NCBI RefSeq assembly: GCF_014224155.1
Contig: NZ_JAASUI010000004.1
Span: forward strand, 163,705-227,704
Reading direction: 5' to 3'
DNA: 64,000 nucleotides
Source of the DNA: Listeria cossartiae subsp. cossartiae
GTDB lineage: Bacteria; Bacillota; Bacilli; Lactobacillales; Listeriaceae
In this document: piece by piece, positions 52,124-60,192 of the stretch
Layout of the letters: every line of letters starts with the position of its first letter
Position numbering within the stretch: position 1 is the stretch's first letter
The notes under the pieces: generated by a model
Told to the model about the DNA's origin: nothing
What the model saw: the letters and a program-made list of their open reading frames with translations, nothing else
Database searches by the model: none
Program-made: the position numbers and the translations under genes

Positions 52124-53220
52124 TAGTTTGCCCTCCCAATTGCTTCTAGCGCGTCTACTTTTGCTACACGATAGAGTGATAACATTGATCCGATGACCGC
52201 TACAACAAGGAATAAAGCGGAGCAGCCGACTGCGAGTACCGGGCTAAGGGTAAATGGCATGCTCGCTGGTAAAATTGCGGCAAGTCCGAATGTTAAGCCA
52301 TTCCCAATCAGCAAACTTACGACCGATAGGAAAACAACTTGGGTGACGATGCTTCGCGCTAAATATGCTGTTCGTGCGCCAACCGCCTTTAAAAGGCCAA
52401 ATTGGTTGATTTTTTGAATCGTAATGACGTAGAAAAAGGCAGCTAAGACAAATGCGGCGATAACGAATAAAAAGGCAATCATCATGAGTAAGGAGCCTTG
52501 TTCTTCTGAATAGCCGGGGATTCCTTGTAGCACTTCTTTACTGGATGAAAGTTCGAGTGAGCCGAGTGATAGTTTTTCGGCGGTGCTTTTCGATACATCT
52601 AGTGCGACTGCGTTGTATTCTCCTTCTGCGGCTTGGTTTGTTTGGTGGACTAGTTTCCATGCATCCCAACCAACGAAAATAACTGGTGAATGGCTGAATG
52701 TGTTATTTTTCGTAAAGGCAGTAATCGTAAAGGTTTCTCCGGTTGCGCTGTCTTTGAGCTTGCTTCCTAATTTATAGCCAGATTCTTTTAAAGAAATATC
52801 AGCAACTACTTCTTTTGTTTGTTGTGGCGCCGTTCCTTCTGAGATGGTCGGTTTCAGGAAGCCCGTTTTATCTATACCAAAATAGGTAATGTCTGTTTTT
52901 TTGTCTTTGTTTGGTGGGGTAATTGTTCCCATTTGTACGCCTAGGTTGGTGCTTTCTGATTTTTTCAGTTGTTTTGCTACTTTTTCTGTTTCTACTACGG
53001 TTAAATTGGACCTCGTTAGGCGATTATCTGAGTCTTTTTGTAGTACATAATAGGTCGCTTTGTTTGATGAAATGGCTGCTCCGTTATCGTTTGCTAGTCC
53101 GTTTGCCAGACCTGTTACAAATAAAACGAGCCATGCGATTAATACCATAATTAATCCGATTAAAATATAGCGTAGTTTTGCATGTTTTAATTCTCTTAAT
53201 GCCAAAAACATTCCGTTCAA
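52123..53220 (-). CDS. hrtB: ABC transporter permease, HrtB-like
   Basis: The 365-residue FtsX/MacB-type permease has one N-terminal helix (about 17-40), a large extracytoplasmic domain (about 45-235), then three helices at about 240-265, 290-315 and 325-350. The N-terminus LRELKHAKLRYILIGLIMVLIA fits HrtB proteins that expel haem from the membrane. The gene starts 69 bp after the sensor kinase gene, and a direct repeat like the HssR site lies in that gap. Confidence 0.78.
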   Translation of the reverse strand: MNGMFLALRELKHAKLRYILIGLIMVLIAWLVLFVTGLANGLANDNGAAISSNKATYYVLQKDSDNRLTRSNLTVVETEKVAKQLKKSESTNLGVQMGTITPPNKDKKTDITYFGIDKTGFLKPTISEGTAPQQTKEVVADISLKESGYKLGSKLKDSATGETFTITAFTKNNTFSHSPVIFVGWDAWKLVHQTNQAAEGEYNAVALDVSKSTAEKLSLGSLELSSSKEVLQGIPGYSEEQGSLLMMIAFLFVIAAFVLAAFFYVITIQKINQFGLLKAVGARTAYLARSIVTQVVFLSVVSLLIGNGLTFGLAAILPASMPFTLSPVLAVGCSALFLVVAVIGSMLSLYRVAKVDALEAIGRAN

Positions 53221-53255
53221 CTCCTTCTAAGATCTTACACTTAGTTTAAAGAAGT

Positions 53256-53275
53256 TTTGTAAACGGAATATGAAT
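53256..53275 (-). promoter_or_regulatory. HssR-like direct repeat ahead of hrtB
   Basis: On the minus strand, ATTCATATT (53267-53275), CC, then GTTTACAAA (53256-53264) form a 9-2-9 direct repeat. The staphylococcal HssR site is GTTCATATT-N2-GTTCATATT: the first half matches at 8 of 9 and the second at about 5 of 9. It lies 36-55 bp ahead of the hrtB start. Confidence 0.5.
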
Positions 53276-53289
53276 CGGATTTTACAAAT

Positions 53290-54663
53290 TTAGTTTTTAG
53301 GTAGTTTGACGGTAAAAGTTGTGCCGTGATTGCTTTCAACCGTGATTTCGCCGTGGTGTAACGTGATGATTTTTTTGCAAATCGACAAGCCTAAACCGCT
53401 AGAACCTTCTTCGCGAGTGCGGCTTTGGTTGGCTTTGTAAAAACGGTCGAAAATCTTGGCAATATCTGGCTTACTGATGCCGACGCCGCTATCTTGAACT
53501 TCTACGAGAATGTTTGTTGCATCCTCATGAAGGCGGATTTGGATATTACCGCCTGATGGTGTAAATTTAATCGCGTTAGTTAATAAATTGGACCATACTT
53601 GATAGAGCAGTTCCGCGTCGCCAGTGTAATTTACATCAGCTAGTTCTAGGTTTATTGTTAGCTCTTTTTCCCGCCAGCTCCATTCGGTCATTTGGATTAG
53701 TTGGCGCCATTGTTCGGCTAGTCGGACTGGTTCTTTTTTCCGTAATTCCGATTCTTGGTCGAGTGAGGCTAGTGTGAGCAATTGTTTTGTCAGGGAAGAT
53801 AAGCGGGTTGTTTCTTCTGATAAAATGGTTAAATAGTCTGCCTGTTCTTTTTCTGTTAACGTTCCCGATCCCAATAACCTCGCAAAGCCTTGCATGGATG
53901 TCAGTGGCGATTGCAGTTCATGAGAGACGTTTGCGACAAATTCTTGGCGAGCAGCTTCAGATTTTTCGAGTTCACTAGCCATTTTGGCAAACGAATCCGC
54001 CAGCTGACCAATTTCGTCTTTACGCCGGACTTCGAGCGCAACATCGTAATTACCTTTACGTATTTTTCGAGTTGCGTTGGTCAGTTTTACGACTGGTTTC
54101 ACGATGTATCTACCACTAATCAGGACAAATAGAATGCTGATAATGGACGTGAAAACCAAAATCATCGCGAAAAAGATCCGGAGTTCGCCGAATTGCTGTT
54201 CCGGGTCTTGCCGTATGAATAGCGCCAGTTGTTTACCGTCTGTTTTGACCGGGACACCAATGGTATTTCGGACGTCATTATCAAAAAATCCCGTGATAAA
54301 AATGCCGGTATTGAACGTGTCGATTCCATGGTACGTTTCGCCTTTTAGCACTTGTTGAATCGTTTTGTCGGGTAACTCTTTTTTTCGAAATTCCCCGCCG
54401 AAATAAGTCGATTGGTTTGCTCCGTCCGTAAGATACAGTTCGTAACCCAGCTCCCCCACATTTTCCAAGTACTCATTCAAAGAAATCGTTGCATTCGATT
54501 GATAAAATTGTTGGACTTCCTTCGCAATTTTAGCGGTTTTTTCGTCGTTGAAGGGCTTTAATTTTATTTGGTAGTAAATGTTGGCGAAGAAAAAACCGAG
54601 TAAGCTGCTGGAAAGAATGACGACGAGCATTGTGATAACGATGCGGCTGTATAGCGATTTCAT
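53290..54663 (-). CDS. hssS: Sensor histidine kinase, HssS-like
   Basis: The 457-residue membrane kinase has helix 1 at about 8-28, an extracytoplasmic sensor loop to about 160, helix 2 at about 161-183, and HAMP from about 185-237. HisKA has the phosphorylated His in FVANVSHELQSPLTSM, and HATPase_c has LLTNAIKFTPSGG, DSGVGISKPDIAKIFDRF and GLGLSICK. It overlaps the response regulator by 4 bp. The small periplasmic loop and neighbours fit the haem-responsive HssS, but the signal is inferred. Confidence 0.8.
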   Translation of the reverse strand: MKSLYSRIVITMLVVILSSSLLGFFFANIYYQIKLKPFNDEKTAKIAKEVQQFYQSNATISLNEYLENVGELGYELYLTDGANQSTYFGGEFRKKELPDKTIQQVLKGETYHGIDTFNTGIFITGFFDNDVRNTIGVPVKTDGKQLALFIRQDPEQQFGELRIFFAMILVFTSIISILFVLISGRYIVKPVVKLTNATRKIRKGNYDVALEVRRKDEIGQLADSFAKMASELEKSEAARQEFVANVSHELQSPLTSMQGFARLLGSGTLTEKEQADYLTILSEETTRLSSLTKQLLTLASLDQESELRKKEPVRLAEQWRQLIQMTEWSWREKELTINLELADVNYTGDAELLYQVWSNLLTNAIKFTPSGGNIQIRLHEDATNILVEVQDSGVGISKPDIAKIFDRFYKANQSRTREEGSSGLGLSICKKIITLHHGEITVESNHGTTFTVKLPKN

Positions 54664-55337
54664 GTTGTCTCCTCCAATTTATAACCAACGCCGCGCACGG
54701 TAACAATCCGAATCCCATCCTTTGCCTCGTCAAAATGATCGCGCAAACGTTTAATATGTACATCAACTGTTCGGTCACTGCCGTCATAGTCACGCTGCCA
54801 AATACGTTCAATTAATTCTTCACGGGTGAAAATGCGGCCGGGATAGCTCGCTAGTTGATATAATAGCTCAAATTCTTTCACGGGAATCATTCGTTCTTGG
54901 TTGCCGATTTTTATGCCGTAGCTTTTTTGATCAATGGTGATGTTTCCGATATGGATTTTCACTTCGCTTGCTTGGTTGGAACGGCGTAGCAAGGCGCGAA
55001 TTCGGAAGACTAGCTCTTGCGGTTCAAAAGGTTTGGTGACGTAATCATCGGTACCCACTTCAAAACCGCGCGATTTATCAGCAAGTGCATCTTTGGCAGT
55101 CAGCATAATTACTGGAATATCGGGATAGCTTGCGCGCATTTTTTTGCATAGTTCGAAGCCGTCCATGTTGGGCATCATTACATCAATGACAGCCAGGTGA
55201 ACTTGCTCCGTTTCGGTAATTTGCTCGGCTTCTACGCCATCATTTGCCTCTAGAACGCGAAATCCTTCTGCGCGGAGATAGTGTCCCACGAGTTTCAATA
55301 TGTGTCGATCATCATCTACTACTAAAATTTGTTTCAT
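54660..55337 (-). CDS. hssR: Response regulator, OmpR family, HssR-like
   Basis: The 225-residue regulator comprises a receiver domain (about 1-115; acidic pair in VVDDDRH, phospho-Asp in LAVIDVMMPNMDGF, Lys in DDYVTKPFEP) and an OmpR-type winged helix (about 130-225; VDVHIKRLRDHFD). I start at the ATG at 55337 because aaggtgag is 7 nt upstream; a GTG 12 nt earlier overlaps it. It is the first gene of hssR-hssS-hrtB-hrtA. Confidence 0.82.
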   Translation of the reverse strand: MKQILVVDDDRHILKLVGHYLRAEGFRVLEANDGVEAEQITETEQVHLAVIDVMMPNMDGFELCKKMRASYPDIPVIMLTAKDALADKSRGFEVGTDDYVTKPFEPQELVFRIRALLRRSNQASEVKIHIGNITIDQKSYGIKIGNQERMIPVKEFELLYQLASYPGRIFTREELIERIWQRDYDGSDRTVDVHIKRLRDHFDEAKDGIRIVTVRGVGYKLEETT

Positions 55338-55370
55338 CTTTCTACTCACCTTACCGTCCTATTTTACTGC

Positions 55371-55399
55371 ATCATATCAAAGTTACGTGATTCGTTCAA
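55371..55399 (-). promoter_or_regulatory. Promoter of the hssR operon within the 3' end of fdhD
   Basis: On the minus strand, TTGAAC (55394-55399) and TATGAT (55371-55376) are 17 bp apart, with a TG extension before the -10. The -35 lies inside the last codons of fdhD. Confidence 0.55.
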
Positions 55400-56168
55400 A
55401 TCCGGAATAGACGTTTAACCGATCACCTCGAATGAAGCCCACTGTTGTGATGTTGAGTTCTTCGGCCATATTAATCGCTAGTTCGGTTGGGGCGGAACGG
55501 GATAAAATAATTCCGCAACCTAGTTTGGCTGTTTTAACGAGGATTTCCGACGAGATTCGCCCGCTAAAAATAATCGCTTTATCTTCGGTCGCTGTCCCGT
55601 CTTGCAAGGCACGGCCGTATATTTTATCGAGCGCATTATGCCGCCCGATGTCCATTCGGCTATAAATAATTTCCGCTGAACTGCAAAGCGCCGCATTATG
55701 AACGCCGCCAGTTTGATGAAAGGTTGCGGAATTTTGTTCGAATTTGTCCATTAAGTCGAAAATCGCGTTGGTTGTCAGTTTTAGACTTGAGTTTTGCTTT
55801 ACGTTGACGAGTGAGGCATCTGATTGAAAATAGAAATTCTCACGCGATTTGCCGCAACATGAGGTGATGTAGCGCTTGCCGCGATACTTGGCGTTGAATT
55901 TATTGACAAAATTGGCGCTAACTTTGGCGTGGCCGGTCGCTTCGATGATATCTACGGAATCGATGTCTTCTGGGCCACGAATGATGCCTTCCGAGGTCAG
56001 AAAGCCGACGACTAAATCTTCCAGATATTCTGGCGTGCAGACGATGGTTACGAGTTCTTGGTCGTTGACGTAGATAGTTAGCGGATACTCGGTCGCCACG
56101 CTTGATTCGATTTCTTGGAAAGTGCCTGCTTCAAAACGGCGGATTTTTTGACGCGATACGATATCCAT
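55383..56168 (-). CDS. fdhD: Formate dehydrogenase sulfurtransferase FdhD
   Basis: Transfers sulfur to the Mo-bis-MGD cofactor of formate dehydrogenase, needed for its activity. The 261 residues run from the ATG at 56168, with ggagaggg upstream. Conserved parts are TSCCGKSRENF (the CxxC-equivalent Cys pair near 120), FHQTGGVHNAAL and DIGRHNALDKIYG. It follows fdhA and the DUF1641 gene and clearly serves them. A hairpin lies just ahead of it. Confidence 0.93.
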   Translation of the reverse strand: MDIVSRQKIRRFEAGTFQEIESSVATEYPLTIYVNDQELVTIVCTPEYLEDLVVGFLTSEGIIRGPEDIDSVDIIEATGHAKVSANFVNKFNAKYRGKRYITSCCGKSRENFYFQSDASLVNVKQNSSLKLTTNAIFDLMDKFEQNSATFHQTGGVHNAALCSSAEIIYSRMDIGRHNALDKIYGRALQDGTATEDKAIIFSGRISSEILVKTAKLGCGIILSRSAPTELAINMAEELNITTVGFIRGDRLNVYSGFERIT

Positions 56169-56190
56169 CAAAACCCTCTCCTCTCTAAAC

Positions 56191-56224
56191 CGAAACAGCG
56201 ATACCATAAAGCCTCGCTGTTTCG
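56191..56224. other. Perfect 11-bp hairpin between the DUF1641 gene and fdhD
   Basis: CGAAACAGCGA (56191-56201) and TCGCTGTTTCG (56214-56224) flank a 12-nt loop. On the minus strand it is followed by gtttagagagg, with no T-run, so it is unlikely to be a strong terminator. It lies between the two coding regions and could protect or attenuate the operon mRNA. Confidence 0.6.
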
Positions 56225-56229
56225 CCTAC

Positions 56230-56706
56230 TTATTTTAATGTTTGCCCAACTTCTTTTAAAAAGGTCATGCCGTATCGGAGTGCGCGGTTGACATCGGGGT
56301 CTTTCAGCGCCTTCATCATCGCTAACATTCCCATGATTTCATCGTTTTTCGCGCTTTCCTCTGCTTTTTTCGCCGCATTTTTCAAATTGGCTATCATTTC
56401 CTCGGTCTGCTCTGGTTTCGTATCGGTTAACAGCTTGCTCGAAATCATCATATTATTAATCGCATTCGTCATCGGTTCTTTGCGCCACTCATTCAAAAAA
56501 GTTTTCGTAATATCCCCGCGAGCCTTTATCGCGCTATTCAAAGCCTCAAGCGCACCCGATTCTTGCAGCAATTTTACCGTTTCTAAGATTTCAATAAAAC
56601 CAGAATCTTGTTCAGCAATATCCGCTTTCATTTGTTCTAAACGTTCTTGTTCCAATTCTTCCGGGGTCTTTTTTGTATTACGAATCGTTGAAATTGGTTC
56701 TGCCAT
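56230..56706 (-). CDS. DUF1641 protein, formate dehydrogenase partner
   Basis: The 158-residue DUF1641 family protein (YjgD/YrhD type) is found next to fdhA in Bacillus and relatives. It is mostly helical and rich in Lys, Glu and Ala, with MGMLAMMKALKDPDVNRALRYG near the C-terminus. The start ATG at 56706 overlaps the fdhA stop by one base and has gggagg upstream. It probably helps assembly or electron transfer of the dehydrogenase (inference from context). Confidence 0.85.
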   Translation of the reverse strand: MAEPISTIRNTKKTPEELEQERLEQMKADIAEQDSGFIEILETVKLLQESGALEALNSAIKARGDITKTFLNEWRKEPMTNAINNMMISSKLLTDTKPEQTEEMIANLKNAAKKAEESAKNDEIMGMLAMMKALKDPDVNRALRYGMTFLKEVGQTLK

Positions 56707-59693
56707 CAATGATTCCTCCCTTTCCCGCCGCAGCCGCAGTTACCACCACAAGCGCAGTTCACTTTAGAAATCGGTTGATAATCTTCTCTTGACCACTTGC
56801 GCTCCACCTCCGCCCCATTTTGCGGGAACCTTTTACGATTGCGTGGATTGTGATCAGGAAGTGGGTTTTTCCCAGTTTTTTCAAGCACAGTTAGATTCAC
56901 TTTGGTTTGTTTATAGGCCGGCGTTTTGGTCCGAACATCCCCAGCACTTGAAGTCAGCAAATTGACCGCAGTTTCGCTACTCACAGAATGCATCGGCACG
57001 TAGACCTCATGCCCTTCCATCCGCTCAGTCACAACTGCCCGCAACTTAATACGACCATACGGCGAACTCAGACGAACGAGCGAACCACTTTCGATATCAC
57101 GTTCTTTCGCTAATTCATGCGACACTTCCACAAACACTTCCGGCAATTTATAATCCAAGCCTTTCGATTTATCCGTCAAATTCCCCTCATGGAACTGCTC
57201 CAACAACCGCCCATTATTCAGCGTTAAATTATATTCTTCCGGGAAAGTAATCGGTGCAATATACGGTAACGTCGAAAATTGCGCTTTACCATCTGGAAAA
57301 TTAAATCGTTCTTCATAAAGTAACGGCATATCTTTCCCATCCTCGCTTACCGGCCACACCAGGCTGTTAAACCCTTGCATCCGGTCATAACGAACCCCTG
57401 CGAAAAATGGCGCCAAGCTAGCAATTTCGTCCATAATTTCGCTTGGATGATCGTAATTCCAGTCAGTTCTTCCGCATGCTCTTGCCACCTCTTGAATAAT
57501 CCACCAGTCTGGCTTCGAATCCCCAAGTGGCTCTAATACCTCATAAAGTCGTTGCACGCGGCGCTCTGTATTCGTAAATGTCCCCTCTTTTTCAAGTGAA
57601 GGAGCTGCTGGAAAAACAACATCCGCAAACTGCGCGGTTTTTGATAAAAAGACATCTTGAACAACAAAGAAATCAAGACTGGCAAGAATTTCTTGCACAT
57701 GATTCGAGTTAGAGTCCACCCAAGCCATTTCCTCACCAATTACATACATAGAATGGAGCGTTCCCGCCTCAATCGCATCGAGCATTTCATTATTTTTCAG
57801 ACCTGGTTCTGGTGAAATCGACACGCCATAAGCTTCCTCAAAACGCGCGCGAACTTCATCATTTCCAAGTAGCTGAATTCCAGGCAAAACATTTGGCAAC
57901 GAACCCATATCACAAGCACCTTGTACATTATTGTGCCCTCTAAGCGGATAAGCGCCCGCACCGTGTCTTCCGAAGTTCCCAGTGACAAGAAGCAAATTCG
58001 CAATCGCCGACGATGTATGCGAGCCGGCAATATTTTGCGTAACGCCCATTCCCCAACAAACCGCCGTCCCGTCCGCTTCATGAATCATCTGCGCCACTAA
58101 TTTCAACGTTTCAATAGGTAGCCCCGTTTCGCTTTCTGCATAAGCAAGTGTAAATGGTTCTAAAAAGGCTAGATAATCCGCGACATTGCTAATCCGATTT
58201 TCCATAAAGACCTCATCATGCCATCCCTGATCAATCATATATTTCGCAACCGCCGTCAACCAAACAAAGTCGGTTCCTTGTTTCGGATGAATAAACAAAT
58301 CCGAACGCTCCGCCATTTCATGTTTCCGCAAATCAGAAACAATCAGCTTTTGACCACGTGTTTTTTGCGCTCGCTTGATTCTGCTAGCAAGAACCGGATG
58401 CCCATCAGCCGGAGAAGCACCAACAATAATCACAAGTCCTGCTGATTCAATATCTTCTACCGTCCCCGAATCCGCACCAATCCCAACCGTCCGCGTTAGC
58501 CCATCCGAAGCCGGCGCCTGACAATAACGCGAACAATTATCAATATTATTCGTTTCAAAAACCTGCCGCGCCAATTTTTGCATCAAATAGTTTTCTTCAT
58601 TGGTTGTTTTAGACGAACTAATAAATCCAAGCGAATCATTGCCGTACTTAGCCTGAATTTCCCGCAGCTTGGTCGCAACTAACTGAATCGCATCTTCCCA
58701 ACTCGCCGGCACAAATTCATTACCCTCGCGGATGAGCGGCGTCGTAATCCGCTTTTCACTATTAACAAAATCCCAACCAAATTTCCCTTTCACACACGTC
58801 GCAAATTTGTTCACCGGGCCTTCCCCAGTTGGCTCGACCTTCAAGATTTTGCGATCCTTCGTCCATACCTCAAACGTACACCCAACCCCGCAGAAAGTAC
58901 AAACTGTCTTCGTTTTCTTCGTCCGTGTTTCCCGCATCGCTGCTTCCATTTCCGACACAGCAAAAACCGTCTGATAATTTGGCTCCACTTTTTTCACCAT
59001 ATCAATCATCGGTTCTAGCATATCTTCATCTAACCCAGTCATAAAGCCAGCTTGGCCAAGCATCGATTTTTCCATCAACGCATTACAAGGGCACACCGTC
59101 GCGCAAAGCCCACATGAAACACATGACGATAAATTCGCCGGACGATCATCATCCCAAATAACCCGCGGCTGACTGCGTTCCCAATCAATCGAAAGCGTCT
59201 CATTCACCTGCACTTGCTGACACGCCTCCACACAGCGCCCACAAAGAATACATTGATCCGGATCATAACGATAAAACGGATGCGAAAAATCATTCAGATA
59301 ACCTTTTTCGCGGTAAGGTCGTTCTTGTTTTTCCACACCGAGCAGTTCCGTCGTATTATGTACTTTGCAGTTGCCATTATTGTTATCACACACCGTACAA
59401 TACAATAAATGATTTTCCAAAATCCGGTCCATCGCTTCTAATTGCGCATCTTTCGCCAGTTCTGAATTCGTTTTAATTTCCATCCCGTCTGTTAGATTCG
59501 TGCTGCACGCCCGCACAAGTTCCCCGTCAACCTCGCACATACACGTATCACAAGATTGAATTGGCCCAATTTGCTCACTATAACAAATATGCGGATGCTG
59601 TATTCCTTCTGCATTTAAATAGTCCAGTATTCGCGTTCCTTCCACCACATCCCGCGCCACGCCATTAATTTGCACCGATACTTTTGCGCCCAT
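56706..59693 (-). CDS. fdhA: Formate dehydrogenase alpha subunit, molybdopterin enzyme with N-terminal Fe-S domains
   Basis: Soluble Mo/W-bis-MGD formate dehydrogenase, 995 residues, with the ATG at 59693 behind aggagg. Layout: 2Fe-2S domain (about 1-80; SCDTCMCEV), a NuoG-type cluster segment (CTVCDNNNGNC), two 4Fe-4S motifs near 155 and 195 (CILCGRCVEAC, CVSCGLCATVC), then the molybdopterin domain from about 265 (CTFCGVGC). Cys (not selenocysteine) is in NCSRYCQAP. A Cys-rich C-terminal tail, NCACGGNCGCGG, ends the protein. It resembles Bacillus YjgC, which uses NAD-type acceptors. No membrane subunits are nearby. Confidence 0.9.
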   Translation of the reverse strand: MGAKVSVQINGVARDVVEGTRILDYLNAEGIQHPHICYSEQIGPIQSCDTCMCEVDGELVRACSTNLTDGMEIKTNSELAKDAQLEAMDRILENHLLYCTVCDNNNGNCKVHNTTELLGVEKQERPYREKGYLNDFSHPFYRYDPDQCILCGRCVEACQQVQVNETLSIDWERSQPRVIWDDDRPANLSSCVSCGLCATVCPCNALMEKSMLGQAGFMTGLDEDMLEPMIDMVKKVEPNYQTVFAVSEMEAAMRETRTKKTKTVCTFCGVGCTFEVWTKDRKILKVEPTGEGPVNKFATCVKGKFGWDFVNSEKRITTPLIREGNEFVPASWEDAIQLVATKLREIQAKYGNDSLGFISSSKTTNEENYLMQKLARQVFETNNIDNCSRYCQAPASDGLTRTVGIGADSGTVEDIESAGLVIIVGASPADGHPVLASRIKRAQKTRGQKLIVSDLRKHEMAERSDLFIHPKQGTDFVWLTAVAKYMIDQGWHDEVFMENRISNVADYLAFLEPFTLAYAESETGLPIETLKLVAQMIHEADGTAVCWGMGVTQNIAGSHTSSAIANLLLVTGNFGRHGAGAYPLRGHNNVQGACDMGSLPNVLPGIQLLGNDEVRARFEEAYGVSISPEPGLKNNEMLDAIEAGTLHSMYVIGEEMAWVDSNSNHVQEILASLDFFVVQDVFLSKTAQFADVVFPAAPSLEKEGTFTNTERRVQRLYEVLEPLGDSKPDWWIIQEVARACGRTDWNYDHPSEIMDEIASLAPFFAGVRYDRMQGFNSLVWPVSEDGKDMPLLYEERFNFPDGKAQFSTLPYIAPITFPEEYNLTLNNGRLLEQFHEGNLTDKSKGLDYKLPEVFVEVSHELAKERDIESGSLVRLSSPYGRIKLRAVVTERMEGHEVYVPMHSVSSETAVNLLTSSAGDVRTKTPAYKQTKVNLTVLEKTGKNPLPDHNPRNRKRFPQNGAEVERKWSREDYQPISKVNCACGGNCGCGGKGRNH

Positions 59694-59712
59694 CACATTA
59701 CCTCCTATATAG

Positions 59713-59726
59713 AGAAAGCGTTTCCA
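59713..59726 (-). promoter_or_regulatory. cre-like site ahead of fdhA
   Basis: AGAAAGCGTTTCCA (complement TGGAAACGCTTTCT) matches the CcpA operator at about 12 of 14 positions. It lies 20-33 bp upstream of the fdhA start and just downstream of the likely transcription start, a position suited to blocking transcription. Confidence 0.5.
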
Positions 59727-59738
59727 ATTTTCGCTTAT

Positions 59739-59747
59739 ATTATAACA
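59739..59747 (-). promoter_or_regulatory. Extended -10 promoter of the fdhA operon
   Basis: On the minus strand, TGTTATAAT (TG-n-TATAAT) lies about 46 bp upstream of fdhA; the -35 is weak. Transcription would start near 59732. Confidence 0.55.
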
Positions 59748-59839
59748 GTTCTCCCTTAAAAATCACAGTAATACGACAGTTGATAATCGTTCTCAAACAG
59801 CACTACTATGCGATTTCCCTCACAATGATATTGAATTCA

Positions 59840-59868
59840 TTGACACTTATCCAATTTTTCTGTATTCT
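59840..59868 (+). promoter_or_regulatory. Strong sigma-A promoter of the T-box/SAM hydrolase unit
   Basis: TTGACA (59840-59845), a 17-bp spacer and TATTCT (59863-59868). Transcription would begin near 59875, right at the start of the T-box leader. Confidence 0.75.
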
Positions 59869-59874
59869 TTATTA

Positions 59875-60157
59875 CAAAGCTATGATGAGAAAAGTACGAC
59901 ATTCGTTTTTTCCAAAAGAGAGTTCCGTCTGCTGAAAAGGAACAAAGAACCATGTCCGAAAATGGCCTCTGAGTTTTGTCGCTGAAATGAAGTAAGCTGC
60001 AACGGATTTGGCGTCCGTTATCAAATGCCCTAAGTATTTTCTACATAAATGCTTATTTGAGGTTTTCAGTGTGAGCTGGAAATAAATTAAGGTGGTACCG
60101 CGTGAAATTTTCTCGCCCTTATTCCAAGATATTATTTTGGACGAGGGCGAGTTTTAT
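59875..60157 (+). promoter_or_regulatory. T-box riboswitch with AUG (methionine) specifier
   Basis: tRNA-sensing leader of about 280 nt. Stem I contains AGTA then CGAC (59893-59900), pairing with GTCG (59979-59982), and the AG bulge AGAGAG near 59928. The specifier loop CTGAA-ATG-AAG has the codon ATG at 59987-59989. A stem III hairpin (AACGGA/TCCGTT, 60001-60019) follows. The T-box core GGTGGTACCGCG is at 60091-60102, and the terminator stem CTCGCCCT/AGGGCGAG (60112-60119, 60144-60151) is followed by TTTT. Uncharged tRNA-Met should switch on the SAM hydrolase gene. Which methionine tRNA is read cannot be told from the codon alone. Confidence 0.88.
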
Positions 60158-60192
60158 TTTACCCTAAATTGTTGAAAATGGAGGAATTTAAA

